The notes under the pieces: generated by a model
Databases searched by the model: none
Told to the model about the DNA's origin: nothing
Seen by the model: the letters and a program-made list of their open reading frames with translations, nothing else
Translations under genes and position numbers: made by a program
NCBI RefSeq assembly: GCF_033958435.1
Contig: NC_134167.1
Coordinates: forward strand, 2,748,001 to 2,812,000
DNA from: Carettochelys insculpta
Lineage: Eukaryota; Chordata; Testudines; Carettochelyidae
Reading direction: 5' to 3'
DNA: 64,000 nucleotides
Shown: positions 35,369 through 46,991 of the stretch, in pieces
Layout: every line of letters starts with the position of its first letter
How positions within the stretch are numbered: the stretch's first letter is position 1

Positions 35369-36608
35369 GGGCTTGTCCACACTAGCTCCCTATTTCAAAG
35401 GGAGGATGGTAAGTAGGTGTCAGGAGATTATTAATGAAGTGCTGAGCTGCATACACAACACTTCATTAAGCTAATTCTCCCCTGCGGCAACTCCGAAGTT
35501 TTGAACTTCAAAGTGCCGGCTCATGTGTAGCTACAGCTAACCTGCCAGTACTTCGAAGGGAGGATGGTAAGTAGGGTGTCGCAAGATTAATAATGAAGTG
35601 CTGCACTGCATATGCAGCACTTCATTAAGCTAAATGTCCCTCATGGCAACTCTGAAGTTTTAAACTTCGAAGTACCGGCAGGTTAGCCGTAGCTACACAT
35701 GAGCCAGCACTTTGAAGTTCAAAACTTCGGAGTTGCCGCAGTGGAGAATTAGCTTAATGAAGTGTTGCACATATAGAATGGGGAGAGACTGTCTAGGAAC
35801 AACTACAGCAGAAAGGGACCTAGGGATTATAGTGGACCACAAGCTAAATATGAGTCAACAGTGTGATGCTGTTGCAAAAAAAGCAAACATGATTCTGGGA
35901 TGTATTTACAGGTATGTTGTGAACAAGACACGAGAATGGATATGAAATACAAGACATGAGAAGTCATTCTTCTGCTCTACTCTGCGCTGGTTAGGCCTCA
36001 GCTGGAGTAGTGTGTCCAGTTCTGGGCACCGCAGTTCAAAAAAGATGTGGAGAAACTAGAGAGGGTCCAGAAAACAGCGACAAGAATGATTAAAGGTCAA
36101 GAGAATGCGACCTATGAAAAAAGGTTGAAAGAATTGGGCTTGTTTAGTTTGGAAAAGAGAAGACTGAGGGGAGACATGATAGCGGTTTTCAGGTATCTAA
36201 AAGGGAGTCATAAGGAAGAAGGAGAGAACTTGTTCTTCTTGGCCTCTGAGGACAGAACAAGAGGCAACAGGCTTAAACTGCAGCAAGGGAGGTTTAGGTT
36301 GGACATTAGGAAAAAGTTCCTAACTGTCAGAGCGGTCAAACAGTGGAATAAATTGCCTAGGGAGGTTGTGTAATCTCCATCACTGGAGATATTTTAGAAC
36401 AGGTTAGATAAATGTCTATCAGGGATGGTTTAGATAGTACTTGGTCCTGCCACTGGGGTAGGGGGCTGGACTCGATGGCCTCTCAAGGTCCCTTCCAGTC
36501 CTAGTGTTCTATGATTCTATGATATGCAGCGCAGCACTTCATTAATAATCTCCCGACACCCTACTTACCATCCTCCCTTCCAAATAGGGAGGTAGTGTAG
36601 ACACAGCC
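35369..36608. mobile_element. Palindromic MITE interrupted by a CR1
   Basis: The left end 'gggcttgtccacactagc' and the right end 'ggtagtgtagacacagcc' are inverted copies. The inner 'gggaggatggtaagtag' with 'attaatgaagtgctg' is mirrored near 36525-36590. The left half also has a second copy of the inner unit (35562-35765), so it is itself a nested or duplicated foldback. A CR1 occupies 35769-36523. Confidence 0.75.
35769..36523 (+). pseudogene. 5'-truncated CR1 LINE, C-terminal end of reverse transcriptase
   Basis: Encodes the last part of CR1 ORF2 (YRMGRDCLGTTTAERDLG, later [16 protein letters not shown] and [18 protein letters not shown]), with a stop and frame break near 35943-35990. It ends in the CR1 tail 'tctatgattctatgat'. 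It inserted into the palindrome at 35369-36608. It corresponds to the end of the copy at 37504-40510, in the opposite orientation. Confidence 0.9.
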
Positions 36609-37503
36609 AAAGTGTTCTGTGTCCAGCAGTGAAACTATCAGACCCTTTCTAATTTTTCATGTTTAGAAGTTGTGTTTGTAGTGCTGTCAGTGTGGCAACC
36701 AATGTGCATGACTCTTAATAGTGTTGGAGGAACGAGTGTAAGCATTTGTATGGTTCCACTCATTCATGATCACCTCTTTGGCAACTTTCATTTTTAAGAA
36801 GTTTTACCAAACATAAAACATTTGTTTGTTTTTTTTGTTTTCTTTTTAAATTTCAATGAACACAGTTTTGATCTGGCATTAATACATCTCCCCAAGCGTT
36901 GATTCCAGCCCAAACACTGCAGGCTCGTGCATGAAAAATCAGGAAGTAAAACTGACTGTATTTCCATTTTCAAAGTGGATTGAAGTAAATAAGCAACACT
37001 CAGCATAAACAGGCATCATGAAAAACTAAGGAACTAATTTTCCAAAATTACTGAGCACTTGACATTCCAAATAAAATCAAAGGAGCGTGCTCAGCAACTG
37101 TGAAAATCCAGACAAGTATATTAAAATTCGAGCAGTTATAATGTAAGTTATTAATAACAGAGCAGGAATTTAAACATGTTTAATTGTAACCTGACACTGC
37201 CTGTTTTAAAATGCTTACGTTGAAACTGCTTAATACTCTTACCACACACAATGAAAGTCTGTCTTGAACTGAAACAATCAATTAAAAGGGATGGCTGTAC
37301 GTGTTTTTCTTTCCCTTCACTGCCACGATACAGGGCAAGAATGCAGTAAACTGCCACAATCCAACGTTGCTACTAGTTGCAGAGAAGTAAATGGGTTCAC
37401 TTGTTCACGTGTAACAAGTTGAAGTCCATCATTGGCTCTGCTTTTTCACATTTGCCATGGTCACCCCAAACAGATTAAGACATAATTAGTTGTTAGGAGA
37501 TAG

Positions 37504-40500
37504 AATCATAGAAGAGTAGGACTAGAAGGCATCTTGAGAGGCCATCGAGTCCAGCCCCCTGCCCTCATGGCAGGACCAAGCACTTTCTAAGACCATCCCT
37601 GAAAGCCATCTATCTAACCTCTTCTTAAATATCTCCAGTGATGGAGATTCTACCACCTCCCTTGGCAATTCGTTCCAGTGTTTGATCACCCTGACAGTTA
37701 GGAATTTTTTCCTAACGTCCAACCTGAACCTCCTCTGCTGCAATTTAAGTCCATTGCCTCTTGTTCTATCCTCAGAGGCAAGGAAGAACAAGTTCCCTCC
37801 CTTTGCCTTATGACACCCTTTTAGATACCTGAAGACTGCTATCATGTCCCCCCTCAATCTTCTCTTTTCCAAACTAAACAAGCCCAGTTCTTTCAGCCTT
37901 TCTTCATAGGTCATGTTCTTTAGACCTTTGATCATTCTCGTTGCTCTCCTCTGGACCCTCTCTAGTTTCTCCACATCTTTTTTCAACTGCGGTGCCCAGA
38001 ACTGGACACAATACTCCAGCTGAGGCCTGACCAGCGCAGAGTAGAGCGGGAGAATGACTTCTCGTGTCTTGTTCACAACACACCTGTTAATGCATCCTAG
38101 AATCATGTTTGCCTTTTTCGCAACAGCATCACACTGTTGACTCATATTTAGCTTGTGGTCCCCTATAACCCCTAGATCCCTTTCTGCTGTACTCATTCCT
38201 AGGCAGTCCTTTCCCATTCTGTATATGTGACACTGATTGTTCCTTCCTAAGTGGAGCACTTTGCATTTGTCCTTATTAAACTTCATCCTGTTTACTTCAG
38301 CCCATTTCTCCAGTTTATCCAGATCCTTTTGAATTATGACCCTATCCTCCAAAAAAAGTTGCAACCCCTCCCAGCTTGGTATCATCTGCAAACTTAATAA
38401 GTGTACTTTCTATGTCAATATCTAAATCGTTAATGAAGATATTGAACAGAACCTGTCCTAAAACAGACCCCTGCGGAACCCCACTAGTTATACTTTTCCA
38501 GCAGGATTGAAAACCATTAATAAACTACTCTCTGGGTACGGTTATCCAGCCAGTTATGCGCCCCACCTTATAGTAGCCCCATCTAAGTTGTATTTGCGTA
38601 GTTTATTGATAAGTATATTATGTGAGACCGTGTCAAATGCTTTATTGAAGTCTAGGTATACCACATCCACCGCTTCTCCCTTATCCACAAGGCTCGTTAT
38701 TCTATCAAAGAAAGCTATTAGATTGGTTTCACATGATCTGTTTTTAACAAAACCATGCTGGCTGCTCCCTATCACCTTACCACCTTCCAAATGCTTGCAG
38801 ATGATTTCTTTAATTACCTGCTCCATTATCTTTCCTGGCACAGAAGTTAAAGCTGACTGGCCTGTAGTTTCCCGGGTTATTCTTGTTCCCCTTTTTATAA
38901 ATGGGTACTATATTTGCCCTTTTCCAGTCTTCTGGAATCTCTCCCGTCTCCCACGATTTTCCAAAAATGATTGCTAAAGGCTCAGATACCTCTTCTATCA
39001 GCTCCTTGAGGATTCCAGAATGCATTTCATCAGGCCCAGGTGATTTGCAGACATCTAATTTTTCTAAGTAAATTTTAATTTGTTCTTTTCTTATTTCAAC
39101 TTCTAAACCTACCCCTTTTGCACTAGCATTCTCTATGTCAGGCATTCCTTCAGATTTCTCAGTGAAGACCGAAACAAAGAAATCATTAAACATCTCTGCC
39201 ATTTCCAAATTCCTTGTTACTGTTTCTCCCTCCTCACTGACCAATGGCCCTACCCTCTCCTCGGTCTTCCTCTTGTTACCAATGTATTTGTAAAAAGCCT
39301 TCTTGTTTCCCTTTATGGTTGTAGCTAGTTTGAGCTCATTTTGTGCCTTAGCCTTTCTAATCTTGCTCCTGCATGCTTGTGTTGTTTGCCTATATTCGTC
39401 CTTTGTAATTTGTCCTAGTTTCCATTTCTTATACGATTCCTTTTTTAGTTTGAGATCATGCAAGATCTCCTGGTTAAGCCAAGGCAGTCTTTTGCCATGT
39501 TTTCTATCTTTCCTACACAGTGGGATGGCTTGCTTTTGGGCCCTTACTAACGTCCCTTTGAAAAACTGCCAACTCTCCTCAGCCCTTTTTCCCCTCAGTT
39601 TAGCTTCCCATGGGACCTCACCTACCAGCTGTCTGAGTTTACCAAAATCTGCCTTCCTGAAATCCATTATCTCTATTGTACTGTTTTCCCTTCTACCCTT
39701 CCTTAGAACTGTGAACGCTATGATTTCATGATCACTTTCACCCAAGCATCCTTCCACCCTCAAATTCTCAATAACTTCCTCCCTATTTGTTAAAATTAAA
39801 TCTAGAACAGCTTCCCCCCGGTAGCTTTTTCAACCTTTTGGAATAAAAAGTTCTCTGCAATGCAATCCAGGAATTTATTGGACAGTCTGTCCCCTGCTGT
39901 ATTAGTTTCCCAATATATACCTGGATAGTTGAAGTCCCCTATCACCACCAAATTCTGGGCCCTGGATGATTTTGTTAGCTGTTTAAAGAAAGCCTCATCC
40001 ACCTCCTCCACCTGGCTAGGGGGCCTGTAGTAGACTCCTAGTAGGACCTCATCCTTGTTTTTTACTCCTCTGAGTCTAACCCAGAGACTTTCAACCCGTC
40101 CATCTCCTACGTCCATCTCCACCTCTGTCCAAGTGTGTACATTTAATATACAAGGCAACACCTCCTCCCTTCTTTCCCTGTCTGTCCTTCCTAAGCAGGC
40201 TGTACCCTTCAATACCAACATTCCAATCATGAGTATTATCCCACCAAGTTTCTGTGATGCCAACGATATCTTAGTTGTATTCATTTATTAGTACTTCCAA
40301 TTCTTCTTGTTTTATTTCCCATACTTCTTGCGTTTGTATATAGGCATCTCAGACATTGATTTGGTCTTGCCTCCCAGTTTTGCCCTGGCCCTCTTTTTAC
40401 TCTCCCAGTGTAGCCCATACTCCCTCCCATTTCAAGTTCATCTCCCAGGTATCCATGCTCTCCACCTACCTGCAGGCTTTGCTCCCCTGCCCCAGTCGAA

Positions 40501-40510
40501 CCTAGCAGAA
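37504..40510 (-). mobile_element. Long CR1 non-LTR retrotransposon
   Basis: About 3.0 kb on the minus strand, 3' end at 37504 (the reverse of the 'tctatgattct' tail), 5' truncated near 40510. It holds most of ORF2: endonuclease, reverse transcriptase and C-terminal part. No full ORF1 is recognised. The 5' boundary is a judgement, since sequence similarity fades. Confidence 0.9.
37522..40284 (-). pseudogene. CR1 ORF2 (endonuclease and reverse transcriptase), frameshifted
   Basis: Would nick target DNA and copy the element's RNA in the nucleus. Pieces from the N-terminus: 39802-40284 carries APE-type endonuclease motifs ([19 protein letters not shown]); 38810-39763 carries the linker and the start of the reverse transcriptase ([21 protein letters not shown]); 38554-38841 has QHGFVKNRSC and the catalytic motif YLDFNKAFDTVSH; the FADD motif is encoded at 38381-38392; 37522-38391 is the C-terminal part (FNKDKCKVLHLG, MSQQCDAVAKKANMILGC). 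Frame breaks lie near 39780-39800, 38820-38840, 38400-38550 and at the A7 run at 38351. It is no longer functional as read, though the main motifs survive, so it is a fairly young copy. It lies antisense-neutral, on the same strand as DOCK5. Confidence 0.9.
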
Positions 40511-42580
40511 TACAAATAACTGAGTAGCAGATCGTGCTTCAGAACTGTGTTTAGTCTAAGCTAAGGGATGCAAGTATGGGGCTAAAACCTCTTGTACACG
40601 AACTGGATTACTATGAAGTTTGTGCATTGTGGCAGTGCCGAATGACCTCAGTGTTAGACCAGGTCCCCACCACACTAGGTGCTTCCCTCATAAAACAAAC
40701 AAAAAGCCAGTCCCTGACCCAAAGAGCTTACAATCCAACTGCAGTAAAAACTTGGTCATTTGACATGTTGGGGGAAATGGGGCACGTTGATGTCAGACAT
40801 TCGAGTTAACCAAGAGAAAAGGCATTTGGGTGTGGAAGGGGGCTTGGGACACAGGAGGTGCTTTGGAATGCCCGATCTGGAGAGCACAGGCACCACCCTC
40901 ACAGCTCCCATTAGCTGCAGTCCTTGGCCAATGGGAACTGTGGAGCCAGTGCTCAGGGCAGAGTGGGGACAGCACCCGGAGCCCCTGTGGCCATACTTCC
41001 ACCAAGGAGCAGCAGGACATGTTGCTGCTTTCAGGGAGCCATACAGAATCAAACATGGAACCTACAGGCCCCACACCAACCAGATCATACGCTGGACTTT
41101 CAATGAAGGTCAGAAATGCTGGTTTATAGAGCATTTCAGTTGGCAAAGCACTGGGTAACACAGCTTTTACTGTAGACTGCAATAGTTGTAAAGAATAATG
41201 CAAAGGGTATTACTACTACGAAATATATATGGCATATTTTGACCAATCACCATAGTGTATGCAACACTCATGAAAGGGATATGACATCATGCCAATGGGA
41301 CATGACCAGTTGGTGAGAGTGAGCTCTGGAGATGTGATCGCGATAATGTGATCATGTGTCGGAGAGTTTTGGGGTCGGAGCTCCTGTGAAACCACACCAA
41401 TATCAGTGCTGCCCACTCCTCCAGATACAAGGGAGCTCTGCTGAGCTAATCTTCCCAATGCCCTGATAAAGAGCCGACAGCTAATGAAAGCATGTATTTG
41501 TTCTACTTTACCCCCAGACCCAAATCACCTGCAACAGAAGTTACCATCTGGCCACGTGCAGCAGCCTGAAAGTGATTTAGAAAGAGAAAGGAGCGCACAA
41601 TACCCTCCTGGACAGAAAGGAGTCAGGAACAAAATTGCCCCTCTCCAGTAAAGAGGGGTCCTTGACCTTGAAATCACAGTTTAAGCAGCTAGGAGGAACA
41701 CGTAAAGCATTCACCATGGGAGAATGAAGAACAAGAGTCCTGGTCCGGATCAGAGGCTATGGCTGAGACCTGAAAAGAGCCAAAAGGGGAGCGGAGGCCT
41801 CCAGCTCTCACTGGACTGAGGCCCAATCCCCTTCAGCTTCTTTGAAATCCCAGCCAAAACGCCCAAGTCTGCACTTTTTCCAGGACCGAAACTTCCTCGA
41901 AAGTGACTTGCTCAACAGCAGCTCTACAGAGCAGAGCTTGGGATGCTTCCCAACACTTGCTACTCCCAGGATGCAGCCTTCTAAGCTGGGTTACACCTAC
42001 GTGCCCAGCTCCTGTCGCCAGGTAGGTTTGATTTCCACAGTCAGGCTTCCCTCAATAGGTCAGTCTCTTGCCTGGCATGTCGTTGAGGTGCTCCTCTGCT
42101 GTTATTGCCCTCTTCCTATCCTGAGCACATGGGAGGCATTTGGCTGTCCTCCTGTCAATCTGATCCCTCTGATTTTTGCGCCCACTCCCCTCTTCTTAAA
42201 GACGAGGCCTCAAATCCTCACATTGTCCCTCCCCCTGTAAAAAAAGCAGGATTCAGGGGCCCACAGATCTCCCTTCCTGGGGAAGCACAGCCATTTGCAA
42301 ATTTGACTCCATCAACCAGGGATTAAACAGAGACTGGGAGTGGCTGGCCCCTTACAAAAGCAGTTTCTCTGTGCTGGAAGTTCTCACCTCCACATTAGAA
42401 TCTGACAATGGACCGCATCCACCCTGACTGATATGACTTGTTTTCTCTGCTCTCTTGATGTATACTACTGATAATGAGCCATTTCCACCCTGACTGAATA
42501 GACCTTGTCAGCTCTGGTCCTCCCTTTTACTGGGACCCCGCCTCTTTAAATACTCCTCCAAACCAACCAACCCCTGCCCA

Positions 42581-42685
42581 ACTCATGCATCTGACGAAGC
42601 GGGTCTTTGCCCATGAAAGCTAATGCTCCAAAATATCTGTTAGTCTATTAAGTGCCACAGGATTTCTTGTTGTTCTAGCCACTAC
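42581..42685 (+). mobile_element. PLE-type fragment with a kept hammerhead-like core
   Basis: One arm of the first subfamily, from 'atgcatctgacgaag' to 'atttcttgttgttc'. It carries the motif described at 42587-42626. Confidence 0.65.
42587..42626 (+). ncRNA. Hammerhead-like motif
   Basis: GCAU, CUGACGA, A, hairpin with a GGG/CCC core, GAAA, GCUA, AUGC. All core bases match CUGANGA..GAAA, and GCAU/AUGC are complementary. The outer hairpin pairs are partly lost. Confidence 0.45.
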
Positions 42686-43351
42686 AACTCCTCCCTCCCT
42701 GAAAAGGGCTAGCCATGCTTGGGCTGGGCTGCTCCGTCCAGTCCTGTTAAACCCGTACCGGTACTTTGGTTGCTCCACTCTATTCTTCTCTGTTCCCTGC
42801 TCCAGGAAACTGTCAACCAACTGTAGGCTGTCAACTGCATCCACAAAAATGATCTGCGGATATCCATCTCTGCAAAAATGAGCCACAGGTATCCGCATTC
42901 ATGTTCACAGATAGCCACAGATTTTTTAAGGCTTTGCATGTGATCTTTAAAAATCCCCAGGACAGAAGATGAGGGAAGCACGTACAGTCTTAGTTCTTTA
43001 ATGTCATCTCTCAGGCCTCTATTTTTTTTGAAATCTCTTTCCATCATTACATGCACACAAATCTGCCCCTGTAACTACTATACACAAATACCATTCAGTG
43101 CACTAAGTACATAAAATACATCTGCATCACTGCTAGTTTACATACCACCAGAGAGGCCAAACTATATGGTCAGTTTCACATCTGTTGTTTTAAGGCCAAT
43201 GGGAAATCATATCTTTTTCATCCAGCAAAGAGAGGGAGAGAGAAAAAATGGGTAAGTCAGGGAGCTTGCAACAAAACAAGGTTCACATCACATGTTCCCA
43301 AAACAAAAAGCGGTCAAGTAGCGCTTTAAAGACTAGCAAAATAATTTATTA

Positions 43352-43388
43352 GGTGAGCTTTCGTGGGACAGACCCACTTCTTCAGACC
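43352..43388 (-). ncRNA. Hammerhead-like motif, left arm of element J
   Basis: Minus strand: GGU, CUGAAGA, A, GUGGG-UCUGU-CCCAC hairpin, GAAA, GCUC, ACC. The core bases are complete, the hairpin has five pairs and GGU/ACC would pair as helix I. The predicted cleavage would follow the C of GCUC. Departures from a textbook hammerhead are an extra unpaired A before the hairpin and almost no helix III. Confidence 0.5.
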
Positions 43389-43420
43389 ATAGCCATACCA
43401 AAACAGTATGGTATGGCTAT

Positions 43421-43457
43421 GGTCTGAAGAAGTGGGTCTGTCCCACGAAAGCTCACC
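43421..43457 (+). ncRNA. Hammerhead-like motif, right arm of element J
   Basis: The same motif as in the left arm, on the plus strand, with no mismatches across its 37 bases. The two motifs point away from the palindrome centre, so a read-through RNA from either strand would contain one sense and one antisense copy and could fold into a long hairpin instead of the ribozyme. Confidence 0.5.
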
Positions 43458-43870
43458 TAATAAATTATGTTGCTAGTCTTTAAAGCGCTACTTGACCGCT
43501 TTTTGTTTTGACAGCGTATAGACTAGCACGGCTCCCTCGCTGTTTCTATCACATGTTCCCATAGAACAATTAACCTGAAGGGTACATGTCTGATAGATTA
43601 CTTGGTAAAAAGCCATGCCGGAAGATTTAAGGTGGCTTTAGAACAGGCAATCACTATGTGCTTCAGAATGTTTAAGGAAAAACCTTGTGTTAAAACAAAT
43701 AGCCAACACACATCGTAGCAAACATGAGAGGGCTTTACGGTGCTTCATTGTTGTCAGAGGGGATTGTGGTGTCTGCCTATGACAAACCGCAAAAGGAGTA
43801 GGATCAGACCCAGAAAGAGAGAGACAGTCACTTCACATGAGCTGTTTCCCAATGACGTGCACACAAAAAT

Positions 43871-44375
43871 GACTCAGGCCTTGTCTACACACCAACTTGC
43901 ACTGGTTCAGTTAAAGAGAGGCAACCCCCTGCATGGACACGTCTCGTCCACTTCAAGAATGACTCAGGCTTGTATACACACAGAATTTGCATTAGTTAAA
44001 CATGCACCAGTTTAACTGAACTGATGCTGATTGTGTGTGTGGACTATCATATCACTTTGAAACTGATTGCAGTGGTTCAGCTTGCATCTGGAAATATATA
44101 ACTGCAAGTGAAACTGATAAAAAGCAGGTCTAAACCAATCTAAGAGTCCACAAACAAAAGGTGTACAAGTTTAATTAAACTTGTATAAAAAAATCACACC
44201 ATTAGATACATAAATGCAACCCCCTGTGTACACCAGGGCTTATTTTAGGTTTAGCATAAATATTTTGCTCATCAACTTCAGCTCAACCAAAGCAAGTCTC
44301 CTTTAACCTAAAATAATAATCATGTCCATGCAGTATTCTCCACCAATTTAAGTTGATTTAAAATTCACTCCATAA
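43871..44375. mobile_element. MITE-like repeats with 'ttgtctacacac' ends
   Basis: Repeated phrases 'caggccttgtctacacacc', 'gactcaggcttgtatacaca', 'accagtttaactgaact' and 'taagttaaaccagtgcaatt' point to one or two overlapping elements with inverted interior parts. The boundaries are unsure. Confidence 0.4.
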
Positions 44376-45817
44376 GTTAAACCAGTGCAATTCTGCGTAC
44401 AGATATGCCCTTGGAACTTGATATGCTTATACACACTGGAGATAGAAGATATTTTACCCAAGACAGGACTGCATGATCAGCTCCTAAAATGCACGCCTGC
44501 AATTGGATCCACGAGGCCTTATCCTTATCTCTGTTTAAAGCCCTACCAAGGATCTGGTTGCAGAATTGGGGCCACCACTGAGAAGCACATTCCAGTATCT
44601 ATTGTAAGTACTGCATACAATAAGTTTAACTTCAGTGAATATCCGTGAAGCCTCAGCGGTTCAATATTATTAGTAATATCAAACAGTTTTCACAATAAAG
44701 CAGGAAATGATGGCACGGCACAGTGCTATGCAAAGCACAAAATGCTCACAGACCACCCTGCAGAAACCACTGTACATGAAGATGCAGTTTGAGAAATAAT
44801 GCAATTGTGACGACCATCCATACCAGAAGTCATTACTCAAAATGTTGTTCAAAATAAAAATTAATCAAATTTCATTGTGTACACTCTCTTACCCTCTGTC
44901 CCTGTGCATTGCTGGGCCCATAAATCATGAATTTATTTGGCAGCCACTGGTTTGCATTTGAAAAATTACTGCCATTCCTAAAATACGAGGCAGCTGATTG
45001 TAATTCAAATGCCTGCATGGTAATTCCAGGGCATGAATACTGCTTTGCTGTAAGAAGAATGGTTTCAAGCCCTGACCCTCCAGAGAGTACGAATATGGCA
45101 AATGTAAAGGGTCACCGATAACAATTAATAGTGCTTACTTGTCATTTTACAAAAAAAGACATCTAAGTTGAAGATGTTGGATCAACAGCCCTGAAGACTG
45201 AAAGCTGCTACCAACCAATTGTACAATTAGGCTCTGAAGGATCAGATTTTCCGTGGTAAATGCTGATGTCGCTGAACACAAAAACTGATCAAAAATATGT
45301 CCATCAATATTGAAATTTGTAGGTGGGCAAAGTAAGAAAAATGCTTCTTGCAAACTTTGGAGAGTTTGATTTAAGATATTTACTTTGTACCTTTTGAGAC
45401 CTGCTATAGACAGTGTGTGTTCTAAAAGTGAAAATGAAAATGTCTGAATCTCAGTGTACACTATAATCAAAGAATTACAGTCTGATCTCCCCATAATTGT
45501 TAAAGATTAAGGTGGATTTAAAAAAATCCAAATGCTTCAAAGCCACAATTTTGTACAAATGTGAAAATTTATGTCAATAAAAACTTCAGAAAAGATTGAA
45601 AACAATGATGCTGTGTGTCAAAATAATTTAAAAAAAGACAAAAATTGTGTGTAATTGAACCTGACCCTTGTACTGTGATAATGGGGTAAAGAAGTTTCAG
45701 TGGAGGTTGTCTCATCTGATACCTACCAACTCATTTCACACAGACCACCACAGCCCCAATTCTGCATGAACTCATGCACATGCATAACTTTAAACATACA
45801 CATGGTTTCAACAGTAA

Positions 45818-45853
45818 CAGAGAGGAAGCCGTGCTAGTCTATACACTATCAAC
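45818..45853 (+). mobile_element. PLE-type head fragment
   Basis: Only the head: 'agagaggaagccgtgctag' followed by 'tctatacactatcaa', matching the end of element J in the opposite orientation. Confidence 0.65.
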
Positions 45854-46631
45854 AGAACTACTTATGTGTAAAGTTAAGCATATGCAGAAATCTTTGCATG
45901 GCTATACCATCAGATAAAATTACTAGTAAGGTCTGGATTCAAACTGATCTTCAAGATCTACAAATCTATTATGCATACCAGTCCTATACATCTCAAGTAT
46001 TTAGACAAGAAGAACTGTTAAAAACATAACATATAGGTGCAACGTGTTTGTCACTGGTAAACTTAACACATCTTTGCTGCAAAAATGAATGCAAAAGGCA
46101 ACAAATGTACCTTTTGGCGTATGACAAAACCAATCCATTTCTTGCAGATAAATAAGAGCTCATCTGCAATCTCACTAGAGTTCTTTTCATAACTGACTGT
46201 TCCTAATATTCCAAATTTGGAAGGGTGCAGTAGAGTTAATTACAGTAATGCACCCTTACTGCAATTGCAGCATGATCCCAGAAGAAGGACAAGAAGCGGG
46301 TATTTAGTTCCTATGGTGCTGGGGATTTTATGATAGACGAGATCTGAGTGGACAGATCCCCATGAGGACACTAGCGCATTCCCCAAGATAATCAAATACC
46401 TGGGAGGATGGCAAGAGGAGCTGTGGCCAGGCATACAGTATGAGCACAGAGCCCAGCTAGCACAGTCTCATCTGTAAAACATGACCTGAAAATGGGTTTA
46501 ACCCATAGTAAAATGGTGATCATTCAAAGTGTGCAGGTCTTCGCCCTTCCTCTCTCTCAGTGTGACCCTGTTGGCATTTGAATGTAGCTTGGACATACCA
46601 TACTTCAGACCTGGTACCAAAACCAATAAGC

Positions 46632-46991
46632 CAGGGGTTCTCAGACTGTAGCATGCAACACCATTTTAATACCATCACAGGGGCTGACTCGAACTTGCTT
46701 GGGCTCAAGGCTCAGCCACATCACCTGGAGCTGAAGCAAAAGCCAGAGGGATCCTGTCCTAGGTGGCAGCGCTCAGGTTACAGAACCCCTGGCTGGGACT
46801 GAAGGCCCTGGACTTCAGCTTTAACTCCTTCCCCACCAAGGCAGGTGGGACTCAGTCTTTGGTCTTGTCCCCACCAACCAGAGTGGTGGGACTGGAGGAG
46901 GTTCAGGCTTGAGTCCCCCCATTCCTAGGGTCATGTAGCAATGTTTGTTGTCAGAAGAGGATTGCAGTGTGGTGGAGTTTGAGAACCCCTG
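46632..46991. mobile_element. hAT-type non-autonomous element
   Basis: 360 bp with ends 'caggggttctcagact' and 'agtttgagaacccctg'. The flanks 'caataagc' and 'aactaagc' match at 6 of 8 bases. The interior is GC-rich without coding sequence. A related piece is at 50735-50990. Confidence 0.8.

Larger units (their letters stand above)
43301..43547 (-). mobile_element. PLE-type snap-back element J, youngest-looking copy, 14-bp duplication
   Basis: Almost perfect palindrome: arms of about 99 bp (43301-43399 and 43410-43509) differ at one base around an 8-nt loop. Only the right side continues into the 38-nt head (tatagactagcacggctcc...). It is flanked by perfect 14-bp copies of 'atcacatgttccca' (43287-43300, 43548-43561). 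Both arms carry a complete hammerhead-like motif, one on each strand. No coding sequence lies inside, so it would depend on proteins from another element. Confidence 0.85.

Noticed and set aside
39303..39731. 142-codon plus-strand open frame
   Set aside because: Antisense shadow of the CR1 reverse transcriptase.
41455..41520. Possible further hammerhead-like core (CUGAUAA ... GAAAGCAUG)
   Set aside because: The core has a change at an essential position, the hairpin is weak, and no surrounding repeat arms were recognised.
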